DNA of 33,743 bases. Origin: Terasakiella magnetica (lineage in GTDB: Bacteria; Pseudomonadota; Alphaproteobacteria; Rhodospirillales; Magnetospirillaceae). Both the position numbers and the translations under genes were made by a program. A model generated the notes under the pieces. It did no database searches and was not told the DNA's origin. It was given only the letters and a program-made list of their open reading frames with translations. Location of the stretch: NCBI GenBank assembly GCA_902729415.1, contig CACVCF010000268.1, positions 1 to 33,743 on the forward strand, written 5' to 3'. How positions within the stretch are numbered: the first letter of the stretch is position 1; each line of letters opens with the position of its first letter. Positions 1 to 6,346 of the stretch are shown here, in pieces.

Positions 1-1
1 G

Positions 2-184
2 GCCGTCCCACCACAGCACCTTGATCAGATCGCCCCGCCGCCCCCGGAACACGAAAACCTGGCCGCCGAAGGGATCGCGAGACAGCTTCGCCTGCACCAG
101 CATCGCCAGCCCGTCAAAACCTTTGCGCATGTCAGTGTGCCCGGCAGCCAACCACACCCGCGTCGATGTCGGCGGCACGATCAT
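2..184 (-). CDS. tnpB: IS66-family TnpB (partial, continues left of window)
   Basis: The first 61 codons of an IS66 Orf2/TnpB-type protein read leftwards off the window edge. The peptide starts [15 protein letters not shown] and continues through [11 protein letters not shown] and [18 protein letters not shown], which are the hallmark stretches of IS66 Orf2. Its ATG at 184 to 182 overlaps the TGA of the preceding tnpA by the four bases ATGA, the usual translational coupling in this family. TnpB is an accessory protein needed for IS66 transposition. The tnpC transposase gene should lie further left and cannot be seen. Confidence 0.9.
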   Translation of the reverse strand, partial: MIVPPTSTRVWLAAGHTDMRKGFDGLAMLVQAKLSRDPFGGQVFVFRGRRGDLIKVLWWDG

Positions 185-567
185 CCCAGCGCCGCCAGTA
201 CCCGGCGTAACGGCTCGGTCGCCACCTCCGGCCCCACCCGGATCATCACGCCAGTGGGCAGCACGATTTCGATCCGCCCGCTATCGTCCGGCACCACAGC
301 CGGGGGCTCCGAAACCGCGATCGCCAGAAAACCACCATCAGCGATCCCAGTAGCGGCCGCCAGCAACTCCCGCCGCCAAGTGAACAACTGCTGTGGCGCG
401 ATCCCATGGCGCCGGGCCACGCTGGACACTGTCCGGCCCGGCATCGCCGACTCCGCCACCATCTGCTGCTTGTCCGCCGCACTCCAACGCCGACGGCGCT
501 GAACCGACGTGATCACCTCGACCTGGGTCATCGTGCCACGCATTAAAGTCACCATAATGCTTGGCAC
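181..567 (-). CDS. tnpA: IS66-family accessory protein TnpA
   Basis: A 128-aa IS66 Orf1/TnpA-type protein. The helix-turn-helix region is visible as [17 protein letters not shown] followed by [20 protein letters not shown] (about residues 24 to 67), typical of DNA-binding transposase subunits of this family. The C-terminal half has the usual [14 protein letters not shown] strand-rich block. The start is uncertain: ATGs at 567, 555, 543 and 531 are all in frame, and 531 ([10 protein letters not shown]) fits the usual start of family members best. It is coupled to tnpB by an ATGA overlap. Confidence 0.9.
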   Translation of the reverse strand: MPSIMVTLMRGTMTQVEVITSVQRRRRWSAADKQQMVAESAMPGRTVSSVARRHGIAPQQLFTWRRELLAAATGIADGGFLAIAVSEPPAVVPDDSGRIEIVLPTGVMIRVGPEVATEPLRRVLAALG

Positions 568-622
568 TTGGCCTCAACTCGCCCCGCCGCACAAGGCAGC
601 CGTCAGAGGACGGTTACGGTAA

Positions 623-1780
623 ATGCATATGGCACAAATTCAATGGAACCGATACCTGAACCAACTCTGTGAGCATCCTGGTGGTGCTCGGTACGACGAC
701 ATTCTCATCAACTGCATCGCCAATTTTTCCAAAAGGGGAAAAATCTCCCCCGATCAGAGCAATTGGCTGGTTCGGCAGATAGACATGCACTGCGAGAACC
801 CCGTGCAGCACAGTGGGGAGATCAGGCTGACTAAAGAACAGCGGCGGCCAATCAAACAGGCCGTGAAATTTACAAATGCCAATGCTCCAAGCAGTCGTAT
901 GGCGTACTTGCACAATCGCTTTCCACACGTCTTTCACACCGCTTCAACACCATCTCCACATCAATTTCACACGAAAAGTGCTAATACATCTGTTCAATCA
1001 AAGGCTTATCCACCCGCTATTGCTAGGCTATTACTAAAACTAATCGATGGGCCGTTGGCCTTGCCCGATGGCTTTTCAGCCAATCTTCTTCTCGATGATG
1101 GCTCGCTTGCTGCTCGCCATCACGGAGAAAGAGATGGGATTTCGCCACTAGGGTTGAATGCCAATGTGAATGACGATGCGGCTCCACCACTTCGTGGCTC
1201 CGCCGCCAAATCGGACAAGCCATTGGATCGAAGAGAAGGCCAATTCGAGGGCAATGCCAATTCCCCAATGGAGGCAAAGGCCAATCCGCCAATGCGTCAG
1301 GTGAAGGCCAATTCCCAAAAGGCCAATATATCGCTTTGGGTCGATGGCGGCTCAAAGAGCCATGTCCGGGGCCAATTGGATGTGGGAAAGGAAAAGTTCC
1401 GCCTGAACTTCCGCAGCCCATTAGGTGCCGAGGAACTGGCCTACGTCGGGAAGGACGGAGACCCGGAAGCACGTCAGTGGTTCGAGGGGCTTGGCAGCCA
1501 CGTAATCCCAAAATTGCAGGCAGCGGCGCAAGCGGCCACCGGCAGATTGAGCCGCAGGCACATCGCCAGCGCCATTCACGAATTCGGGGATCGTATTTGC
1601 CAGAACAGCGGCGTTGCCGGAGGGTTCGCGTTCCTGGTCTATAGGGACGACAGCCCAGCTCGCTGCGTGGTGATATTTGGCGACACGACTTGGTGCTTCG
1701 AGTTGAAACCGGGCCGCAGCAGCAACGTCAACTCCCCGCAGTTCAAGGCAACCGCCGAGCCGACATCCTTAGCAGCGTAG
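623..1780 (+). CDS. Hypothetical protein, 385 aa, next to IS66 end
   Basis: No family was recognised. The N-terminal 100 residues are rich in Asn, His and Cys and less GC-rich than the surroundings. The middle (about residues 215 to 245) is low-complexity with repeated KAN/NANS motifs. The C-terminal 140 residues look globular, with SLWVDGGSKSHVRGQL near 250 and FAFLVYRDDSPARCVVIFG near 340. Two in-frame ATGs, at 623 and 629, have no convincing ribosome binding site, and the IS66 tip lies directly upstream, so the native promoter and possibly the true N-terminus may have been displaced. The 3' end overlaps the convergent small ORF at 1743 to 1877 by 38 bases. Confidence 0.6.
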   Translation: MHMAQIQWNRYLNQLCEHPGGARYDDILINCIANFSKRGKISPDQSNWLVRQIDMHCENPVQHSGEIRLTKEQRRPIKQAVKFTNANAPSSRMAYLHNRFPHVFHTASTPSPHQFHTKSANTSVQSKAYPPAIARLLLKLIDGPLALPDGFSANLLLDDGSLAARHHGERDGISPLGLNANVNDDAAPPLRGSAAKSDKPLDRREGQFEGNANSPMEAKANPPMRQVKANSQKANISLWVDGGSKSHVRGQLDVGKEKFRLNFRSPLGAEELAYVGKDGDPEARQWFEGLGSHVIPKLQAAAQAATGRLSRRHIASAIHEFGDRICQNSGVAGGFAFLVYRDDSPARCVVIFGDTTWCFELKPGRSSNVNSPQFKATAEPTSLAA

Positions 1781-1877
1781 CGATGATGGCCTGATGCACG
1801 GCTTCCTCGATCAACACAATCTCGCGGTTAAAGCCGATCTCGCAATAGCCCTTGGGCAAGAAATTGGGTCGTTTCAT
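1743..1877 (-). CDS. Small ORF, 44 aa, strong Shine-Dalgarno
   Basis: The ATG at 1877 to 1875 is preceded on the minus strand by AAGGAGGAGAAAACGCT, an excellent ribosome binding site. The peptide starts MKRPNFLPKGYCEIGF and ends LLRMSARRLP, with a mixed hydrophobic and basic composition and no predicted membrane segment. The tail overlaps the end of the converging 385-aa gene by 38 bases. The gene diverges from the regulator-like gene at 1983 across a region with two inverted repeats, which suggests paired control. The product is not recognised. The support is the ribosome binding site and the divergent arrangement; codon-level conservation was not tested. Confidence 0.5.
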   Translation of the reverse strand: MKRPNFLPKGYCEIGFNREIVLIEEAVHQAIIATLLRMSARRLP

Positions 1878-1891
1878 AGCGTTTTCTCCTC

Positions 1892-1927
1892 CTTGCGGCA
1901 GCGCCCATCGTGGCGCTGCTCCGCAAG
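1892..1927. promoter_or_regulatory. Imperfect hairpin in divergent intergenic region
   Basis: The arms CTTGCGGCAGCGCC and GGCGCTGCTCCGCAAG pair with a two-base bulge around a CATCGT loop. The hairpin sits directly upstream of the small minus-strand ORF and touches its ribosome binding site, so it could act in the leader RNA or as a protein site. Function is inferred from position only. Confidence 0.4.
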
Positions 1928-1930
1928 CGT

Positions 1931-1951
1931 ATTTAGCGCGGAGGGCTAAAT
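1931..1951. promoter_or_regulatory. Candidate operator: ATTTAGC / GCTAAAT inverted repeat
   Basis: Seven-base perfect arms, ATTTAGC (1931 to 1937) and GCTAAAT (1945 to 1951), are separated by 7 bases, midway between the divergent genes at 1877 (minus) and 1983 (plus). The spacing suits a dimeric helix-turn-helix repressor, possibly the product of the plus-strand gene acting on itself. There is no direct evidence of binding. Confidence 0.4.
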
Positions 1952-1982
1952 AGTGGGACGAAACGCTTGCGGAGGAACGGCC

Positions 1983-2276
1983 ATGCTGCTGGAGAAAATC
2001 TATGGGGAGTTGCGGGACATGTGGATGGTCGAGAGCCAGTACGAGTTTTCACGGTTTTGGCTCGGTCAATCGAGGAGCTATATGTCCTGTGCCAAGGCAC
2101 GGCAGCGGTCCCCGTCATTGCTGGTGATGATACGGCTGTCGCAGCGGCTTGTATCCATCTCGACCAAATACGCTGCTTTGGCGACAACTGAGATGGAACG
2201 GGACAATTGCCATCGGCTGGTCGTGCTGCGTGATCAGGTCGGGAACGAAATTGGGCGACTATCCGCAGCGGCTTAG
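1983..2276 (+). CDS. Small regulator-like protein (DUF6626-like), 97 aa
   Basis: The ATG at 1983 is chosen over an upstream in-frame ATG at 1953 because GGAGGAAC sits just before it. The protein starts MLLEKIYGELRDMWM. Its layout (a first helix pair, then FSRFWLGQSRSYMSCAKAR and PSLLVMIRLSQRL) resembles the small HTH-like alphaproteobacterial family I recall as DUF6626; this is from memory. A Cro/XRE-like DNA-binding fold is plausible but not proven. The stop codon is followed within 3 bases by a 21-bp palindrome, so the gene may belong to the same control unit as the downstream coiled-coil/VWA pair. Confidence 0.65.
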   Translation: MLLEKIYGELRDMWMVESQYEFSRFWLGQSRSYMSCAKARQRSPSLLVMIRLSQRLVSISTKYAALATTEMERDNCHRLVVLRDQVGNEIGRLSAAA

Positions 2277-2278
2277 CT

Positions 2279-2299
2279 GAACATACATGCTGTATGTTC
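2279..2299. promoter_or_regulatory. Palindromic operator candidate, copy 1
   Basis: Perfect 9-base arms GAACATACA and TGTATGTTC around a TGC centre. The same palindrome in inverted orientation (centre GCA, one terminal mismatch) occurs at 10303 to 10323. This copy lies about 200 bases upstream of the coiled-coil/VWA gene pair. No T-run follows, so it is not a Rho-independent terminator. It is probably a binding site for a dimeric regulator. Confidence 0.6.
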
Positions 2300-2494
2300 G
2301 TGGGGAACTGCCGAGATTAGTCTGCATAGAAATGGAGCTAGTCGTGATAGGGCTTATTTGGATGCTCAACATGACAAGCATTCGCAAAATGCCCTGATCG
2401 TTCATGTTCAGCGTCCTCGACTTTTGGCATGGGCGGTAATACCGGATGTGCTAGTCTAAGCGATTATGGCCGTTGCCCATTTGGGGGGGGGATT

Positions 2495-3346
2495 ATGCCG
2501 ATACTTCTTATCGCTCTGTCAGCATGTGGATTTTTGGCCGTTATGGTTGGCGTGTCTAAACTGGCTGATCGCAACAAAACAAAGCCAGCCCCCAAAGATA
2601 GCCGTTCAATAAATTTTCAGGGTATCGATGACGCTGGGAAACTGACCCGGCAGAAGGCCGAGCTTCAGCTTCGGGTGAATGCGCTTGCCGCAAGAGAAGA
2701 TACGCTTCTCGCCTCTATCCGTGAATTTGAGCAGGGAGTGGATGCCCGTAAAGGCGAGAAGCTGGCTGCCGAGCAAGACGAAATCAATGCTGCTGTCACG
2801 GCCAAAAATGCAGTTGAGGCTCGTGTTAGCGAGCTTCGTGAGGCTGAACGAAAGCTGGCCGATGTCGTCTCTGACCTTCAGGCCGACGCCGACCGTAAGA
2901 AATTGCATGTGGATGAACTATCCGCCGACGTTGCCGATCTCACCCGGACCAAGGACGCTCTCGATGAGAGCATCACCAATCTCTTGGCTCGGCAGCGTGA
3001 GATTGAGGCTGAGATGGCCGAGTTGGATCGGGATATTGACGAGCGCCGCCGGGAAAAAGTAGCCGAGATGGAAGAGGCCGTCGCCGCACAGAAGGAATTG
3101 GCACTGTCCAAGATCATGGCGTGGACGGAGTCCGAGAAATCGCGGCTTCAGGAACGGTTTGAGAGCAGCTATCAGACCGAGGTCACTGACTTGCGGCGTC
3201 AGCTGATCGAGAAAGTTACAGCCGAATTCGACAGCATCCATGAATATTTCTCGACCTTCGCCTCGGAGCGGAAGCTCATGGCCGAGACCGAGATCAAGGA
3301 CTTCCTTGCGGAGAAGCGTTCGACCATTCTGTCCAACCTAGAATAG
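2495..3346 (+). CDS. Membrane-anchored coiled-coil protein, 283 aa
   Basis: The ATG at 2495 is preferred over the in-frame ATG at 2429 because it follows a G-rich Shine-Dalgarno (GGGGGGGGGATT) and places a hydrophobic anchor (PILLIALSACGFLAVMVGV) at residues 2 to 20. The rest, from about residue 50 to 260, is a long charged heptad-type coiled coil rich in Glu, Lys, Leu and Arg (REFEQGVDARKGEKLAAEQ, SELREAERKLADVVSDLQ). The likely topology is a single N-terminal transmembrane anchor with the coil in the cytoplasm, as in scaffold or filament-forming proteins. The VWA/PilZ gene follows after 13 bases, so the two are almost certainly co-transcribed and may form one complex. No specific family was recognised. 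Confidence 0.8.
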   Translation: MPILLIALSACGFLAVMVGVSKLADRNKTKPAPKDSRSINFQGIDDAGKLTRQKAELQLRVNALAAREDTLLASIREFEQGVDARKGEKLAAEQDEINAAVTAKNAVEARVSELREAERKLADVVSDLQADADRKKLHVDELSADVADLTRTKDALDESITNLLARQREIEAEMAELDRDIDERRREKVAEMEEAVAAQKELALSKIMAWTESEKSRLQERFESSYQTEVTDLRRQLIEKVTAEFDSIHEYFSTFASERKLMAETEIKDFLAEKRSTILSNLE

Positions 3347-3359
3347 ACGGGAGGCGGAC

Positions 3360-4865
3360 ATGCTTGCTCGCATCATTCTGGCTGCCGCCCTGATTGCCAG
3401 TGTTGTTCTTGGCCCTGTTCGCCCTGTTTCAGCCCAAGAGCAGCCGGACATTATCATCTTGTTCGATCAATCGGGATCGGTTGGAAAGCATGATCCAAAA
3501 CTTGCCTCTAAGGCCTGGCTGCTTACCTTCCTGAAGACCTTCGACAATCCGTATAAGATCGAAATCGTTGGGTTCGACGAAGCCCTGTACCGCCACCTCG
3601 CCATCGATCGCGACACCACCACCGACATCAATGCCGTGAACCGGGCCATTGACGGCATTGAAACGGTTGGCAAAGCGACAGATTTGGAGATGCCCTTTCG
3701 CTATCTGCTGAATTACGCGAAGCCTTCGACGAAACTGGCCGTGATCATATCCGATGGTGAGCCTGAGATTTGGGATGCCAAGCTGGGCTATCTCAGCAAG
3801 GAGGTTCAAGCGGACCCCCGCTATGACGATCTGAACCGTCAGTATCAAAAGATGAAGGATGCCGGGGTCTCTAAACGCAAGCGATTTGAAAAGCTCGGTG
3901 CCTTGTACCACGCCCGCAATATCGATCTGATCGAAGGCCAGATGCCCGGCATCGCGAAGCTGATCGGGGATCGACTGATCATCTGGGATTTGTCGGGGAC
4001 ATCATACTATCTGAAGACCTGGGCCAAGGCGGCGGGTGCCCAATATCTGCCGATGCGGGTGGCTGTTCAGGAAAACCCGGTCGAGCAATTGCAGAAGGCC
4101 ATGACCGCCTTGCAGCAGCATTCCAGCGCTATCGTCAAAGAGGCTCTACCTGACGACCATGAGCACCGGGCGGCAGTCGCCTTGACCACAATTCCCGAGA
4201 TCGCGGCGAAGGTTCAGCCGAGGGAGCAACCCGCCCCCAAGCCGCTATCCCCCCCCATCGAAACAAGGATGGCTGAGCCGGTTGCGCCCCAGCTCGTAGC
4301 TCCTGCGGATACGCAAACCAGTCAGTCACCCATATGGGGGATTGTTCTTGTGTTGTTGGGCGGTGTGATTGGAGCTTTGATCGTCTACCGGCGACGAGCG
4401 ACTGCCAAGGCCGAACCAGCCGTTCCGGTGGACCTTGCCTCCCAGTACATTGACGCCAAGGTCAAAGGTGCCCTTGATGACGCGGAGAAATTGCGGCGGA
4501 AACTTCTTATCGCGGAAAGCGAAGCTGTCAAGGTCGAGCGACGGTTCTCATTGCGTGTTGCAGTGCCTACCGGGGCCATGGAAATTCAATGGATCAGTGC
4601 TGATGGTGAGAAGCGGGAAACGGCTGCCATCAATCTTTCCATGCACGGCGTCAAATTCGAGACTCATGGAGCCGAGGTCAAGGACGTCACCAAGATTATC
4701 TGCCCGAATATGGATGTGGTTCTGGGGGTGAAGAAATTTCAGGAAATCCGTCGTGATGGTAGTCGCTCCGTTGCCCTTTTGATCGAGTTTGAAAACAATC
4801 TCGATGACTGGATGCGGTGGGTAGAAATCATAACCCGGATCGACCAGATCGCCACAAAGCCGTGA
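3360..4865 (+). CDS. Secreted VWA domain, TM helix, cytoplasmic PilZ-like domain
   Basis: 501 aa with clear modules. A signal peptide covers residues 1 to 25 (cleavage after PVSA). A von Willebrand factor A domain at about 29 to 240 has the metal-binding MIDAS motif DQSGS at 36 to 40, a candidate Thr at 107 and the ISDGEPE Asp at 132. A Pro-rich linker (about 286 to 320) and a transmembrane helix at about 324 to 343 followed by YRRR come next. The C-terminal cytoplasmic region holds a PilZ-like pattern: RRFSLR at 394 to 399 and NLSMHG at 425 to 430, matching the RxxxR and (D/N)xSxxG signatures of cyclic-di-GMP binding. The inference is a periplasmic metal-dependent adhesion or ligand module controlled from inside by c-di-GMP. 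The preceding gene encodes a membrane coiled-coil partner. The PilZ call rests on motif spacing only. Confidence 0.8.
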   Translation: MLARIILAAALIASVVLGPVRPVSAQEQPDIIILFDQSGSVGKHDPKLASKAWLLTFLKTFDNPYKIEIVGFDEALYRHLAIDRDTTTDINAVNRAIDGIETVGKATDLEMPFRYLLNYAKPSTKLAVIISDGEPEIWDAKLGYLSKEVQADPRYDDLNRQYQKMKDAGVSKRKRFEKLGALYHARNIDLIEGQMPGIAKLIGDRLIIWDLSGTSYYLKTWAKAAGAQYLPMRVAVQENPVEQLQKAMTALQQHSSAIVKEALPDDHEHRAAVALTTIPEIAAKVQPREQPAPKPLSPPIETRMAEPVAPQLVAPADTQTSQSPIWGIVLVLLGGVIGALIVYRRRATAKAEPAVPVDLASQYIDAKVKGALDDAEKLRRKLLIAESEAVKVERRFSLRVAVPTGAMEIQWISADGEKRETAAINLSMHGVKFETHGAEVKDVTKIICPNMDVVLGVKKFQEIRRDGSRSVALLIEFENNLDDWMRWVEIITRIDQIATKP

Positions 4866-4892
4866 GCAAGGGACAGTAGGCTGAAAATCCGC

Positions 4893-5228
4893 TTATCCTA
4901 ATTGACGGTGCTGCTCATCTCTAGAGGAACAGTACCTCTTGTGGTGAAGTTCTGATGCCATGTTACGGAATATCTTTCCGCAGGAATCGCAAAAGAACAG
5001 ATGGACGAGGGAGGGTAGTGATTCCCGGCATCTGATTTCACTGGGTGTGCTGCCACGAGCCGCAGCGAGTTTCTTGGGATTTGGGTCGAGAATGTTACAC
5101 ATCGACTGCGTGATGACCTCATTCAAATCGAAGAGATTATCGCCGGAAATCCCATTCTGGCGAGACCATGCAATCACTATTTTTGATGCAAGCCACGCCA
5201 ATTCGTCCTCATCCATGGGACATTGCAT
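4893..5228 (-). CDS. Small zinc-finger-like protein, 111 aa
   Basis: The C-terminal third contains CDSCGKIF followed by HHKRYC, a Cys2-His-Cys/His arrangement typical of a single zinc finger. The N-terminal half (ELAWLASKIVIAWSRQNG) looks helical. The overall layout, a helical N-terminus with a C-terminal finger, recalls the Ros/MucR regulators of alphaproteobacteria, but the finger sequence does not match that family closely, so only a DNA- or protein-binding role is suggested. The ATG at 5228 follows a weak AGGA; an alternative start lies at 5216 (MDEDEL). It is the last gene of the minus-strand block and ends 27 bases from the convergent VWA/PilZ gene. Confidence 0.65.
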   Translation of the reverse strand: MQCPMDEDELAWLASKIVIAWSRQNGISGDNLFDLNEVITQSMCNILDPNPKKLAAARGSTPSEIRCRESLPSLVHLFFCDSCGKIFRNMASELHHKRYCSSRDEQHRQLG

Positions 5229-5252
5229 CCTAGATGTGGAATATGTGCGACA

Positions 5253-5441
5253 TCATGTGATGGGTTCAGCCGCGCCGGACAACTTGCGGCAGACATAGAA
5301 ACCGCCCGCAGCGGTTGCCAGTGACAAGCCGATCAAGACCCCGACACCCATGCTGGCGCTCAAGATCAGGACGGCGGCTTTACCCAAGCCAGAAGCACTT
5401 GCGGCAGCGATTTTCGATCCAGTCACGGTGCTTGTGATCAT
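5253..5441 (-). CDS. Small glycine-rich membrane peptide, 62 aa
   Basis: GGGAGGATATC precedes the ATG at 5441, a strong ribosome binding site. The peptide has a polar N-terminus (MITSTVTGSKIAAASASG), a long Ala/Gly/Leu hydrophobic stretch at about residues 20 to 50 including VGVLIGLSLATAAGGFYV, then CRKLSG. The order (Gly-rich lead, hydrophobic helix, FYVCRK basic end) is reminiscent of the small magnetosome membrane proteins MamG/Mms5 and of the C-terminus of the MamD-like neighbour, but the true LGLGLG motif is absent. It probably inserts in a membrane. Gaps to neighbouring genes are 22 and 24 bases, so it is operonic. Confidence 0.65.
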   Translation of the reverse strand: MITSTVTGSKIAAASASGLGKAAVLILSASMGVGVLIGLSLATAAGGFYVCRKLSGAAEPIT

Positions 5442-5463
5442 GATATCCTCCCAACCCTCTGAT

Positions 5464-6267
5464 TTAGCGAAGAGCTTCCAGGATCGGATCGTCTTCGCCG
5501 CGCGAGCGCCTAGCTTTTTTAGGGCGTTTGACCATGCTGGTAGGCTTACTCGTTTTCACACTCGACCATGTCGCCGTTGTTCGTTGCAAAACGCTCCAAA
5601 GCTTGAGAAATAGACTTTCCCGACCATCCCAAAGGGTGGCGGTTTGCTTGTGATACTGAACCTGAGACATCTGTGGGCTGGGGGGTAGATGGGCCGAGGA
5701 GCTTTCTTCGCCAACGCTCATGCCCGATTGGTGTGGTGAGTTATCCGCCACTTTATCCACAACTTGGTCCAGCGAGCTGGCGGCGATCATCAGGTCTGCA
5801 ACTAAATCAATGTCCCAATCTGAGTTCCAGTCCGCCCCGGCTTTAGCCACCTCCAGATGAAGTGACAGCATGGCGAAGCTCTTCTCGGAAACCTCGGTCA
5901 GACTGTCCGTCCATCCCTCCGTTTCCCCATAAAGTAGGGCCGCTTCAAACGCCGTCGCAAAGCATGCCAAATCCGTCAGGGCGAGGACGGTTGCACCATT
6001 GGCCATGAAACGAATGATGCTACTTGGTGGGCTTTCGAGATGGGCAATTGTTGATGAACGGTATGCACTCAGACCAGCTTCAACCTTGGGCATGAGGGCG
6101 AGGCATTCTTCAATGAATGTGCCTCGTTCCCCACGCTCTTCGTGGTTGTCTTTACGCTCCGATGAGGGCACGGCAATGCTTGAACACGCAGCAGCGCAGG
6201 GTATTTCACCTGATGCATTGGAACAGGAGCTTGCCCGCTTTCGACCTTTTTTAGGGACATCAGTCAC
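5464..6267 (-). CDS. Hypothetical protein, 267 aa, GTG start
   Basis: The start is GTG at 6267 with AGGAGG about 10 bases upstream. The N-terminus is basic (PKKGRKRASS). The middle (about residues 55 to 165) is predicted helical, with IIRFMANGATVLALTDLACF and FAMLSLHLEVAKAG. A Ser/Pro/His-rich linker follows at about 170 to 205, and the tail is strongly basic then acidic (KRPKKARRSRGEDDPILEAL). No signal peptide or clear membrane helix is seen. The family is not recognised. It lies between the MamD-like gene (78 bases upstream) and the 62-aa membrane peptide (22 bases downstream) and probably belongs to the same transcript. A role as a soluble partner of those membrane proteins is inference from position only. 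Confidence 0.65.
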   Translation of the reverse strand: MTDVPKKGRKRASSCSNASGEIPCAAACSSIAVPSSERKDNHEERGERGTFIEECLALMPKVEAGLSAYRSSTIAHLESPPSSIIRFMANGATVLALTDLACFATAFEAALLYGETEGWTDSLTEVSEKSFAMLSLHLEVAKAGADWNSDWDIDLVADLMIAASSLDQVVDKVADNSPHQSGMSVGEESSSAHLPPSPQMSQVQYHKQTATLWDGRESLFLKLWSVLQRTTATWSSVKTSKPTSMVKRPKKARRSRGEDDPILEALR

Positions 6268-6326
6268 AGACCAACGCCCTCCTGTTCATGCTGAGCTTAC
6301 ACCGCACGAAGTGTGAACACGTAAGG

Positions 6327-6346
6327 GGCAAGCATATCGTCTTGCC
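6327..6346 (-). terminator. Weak hairpin after MamD-like gene
   Basis: The arms GGCAAG and CTTGCC with an 8-base loop overlap the MamD-like stop codon. There is no T-run after it, so at most it is a weak attenuator or an RNA-stability element between this gene and the 267-aa gene. Confidence 0.25.

Larger units (their letters stand above)
1..617 (-). mobile_element. IS66-family insertion sequence, right end
   Basis: The tnpA/tnpB end of an IS66 element. Read on the minus strand, the sequence ending at 617 begins GTAACCGTCCTCTGACGG, and IS66 elements commonly start with GTAA-type terminal repeats, so 617 is taken as the outer tip. The other terminal repeat, tnpC and the target duplication are outside the window, so the exact end is inferred. 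The element abuts the next plus-strand ORF, whose first ATG is only 6 bases away. Confidence 0.75.

Noticed and set aside
2279..2299. Palindrome as a LexA box or Rho-independent terminator
   Set aside because: Alphaproteobacterial LexA boxes are direct GTTC-N7-GTTC repeats, which this is not, and no T-run follows.
4893..5228. Identification of the zinc-finger protein as MucR/Ros
   Set aside because: The general layout is similar, but the finger spacing and flanking residues do not match well enough to name it.
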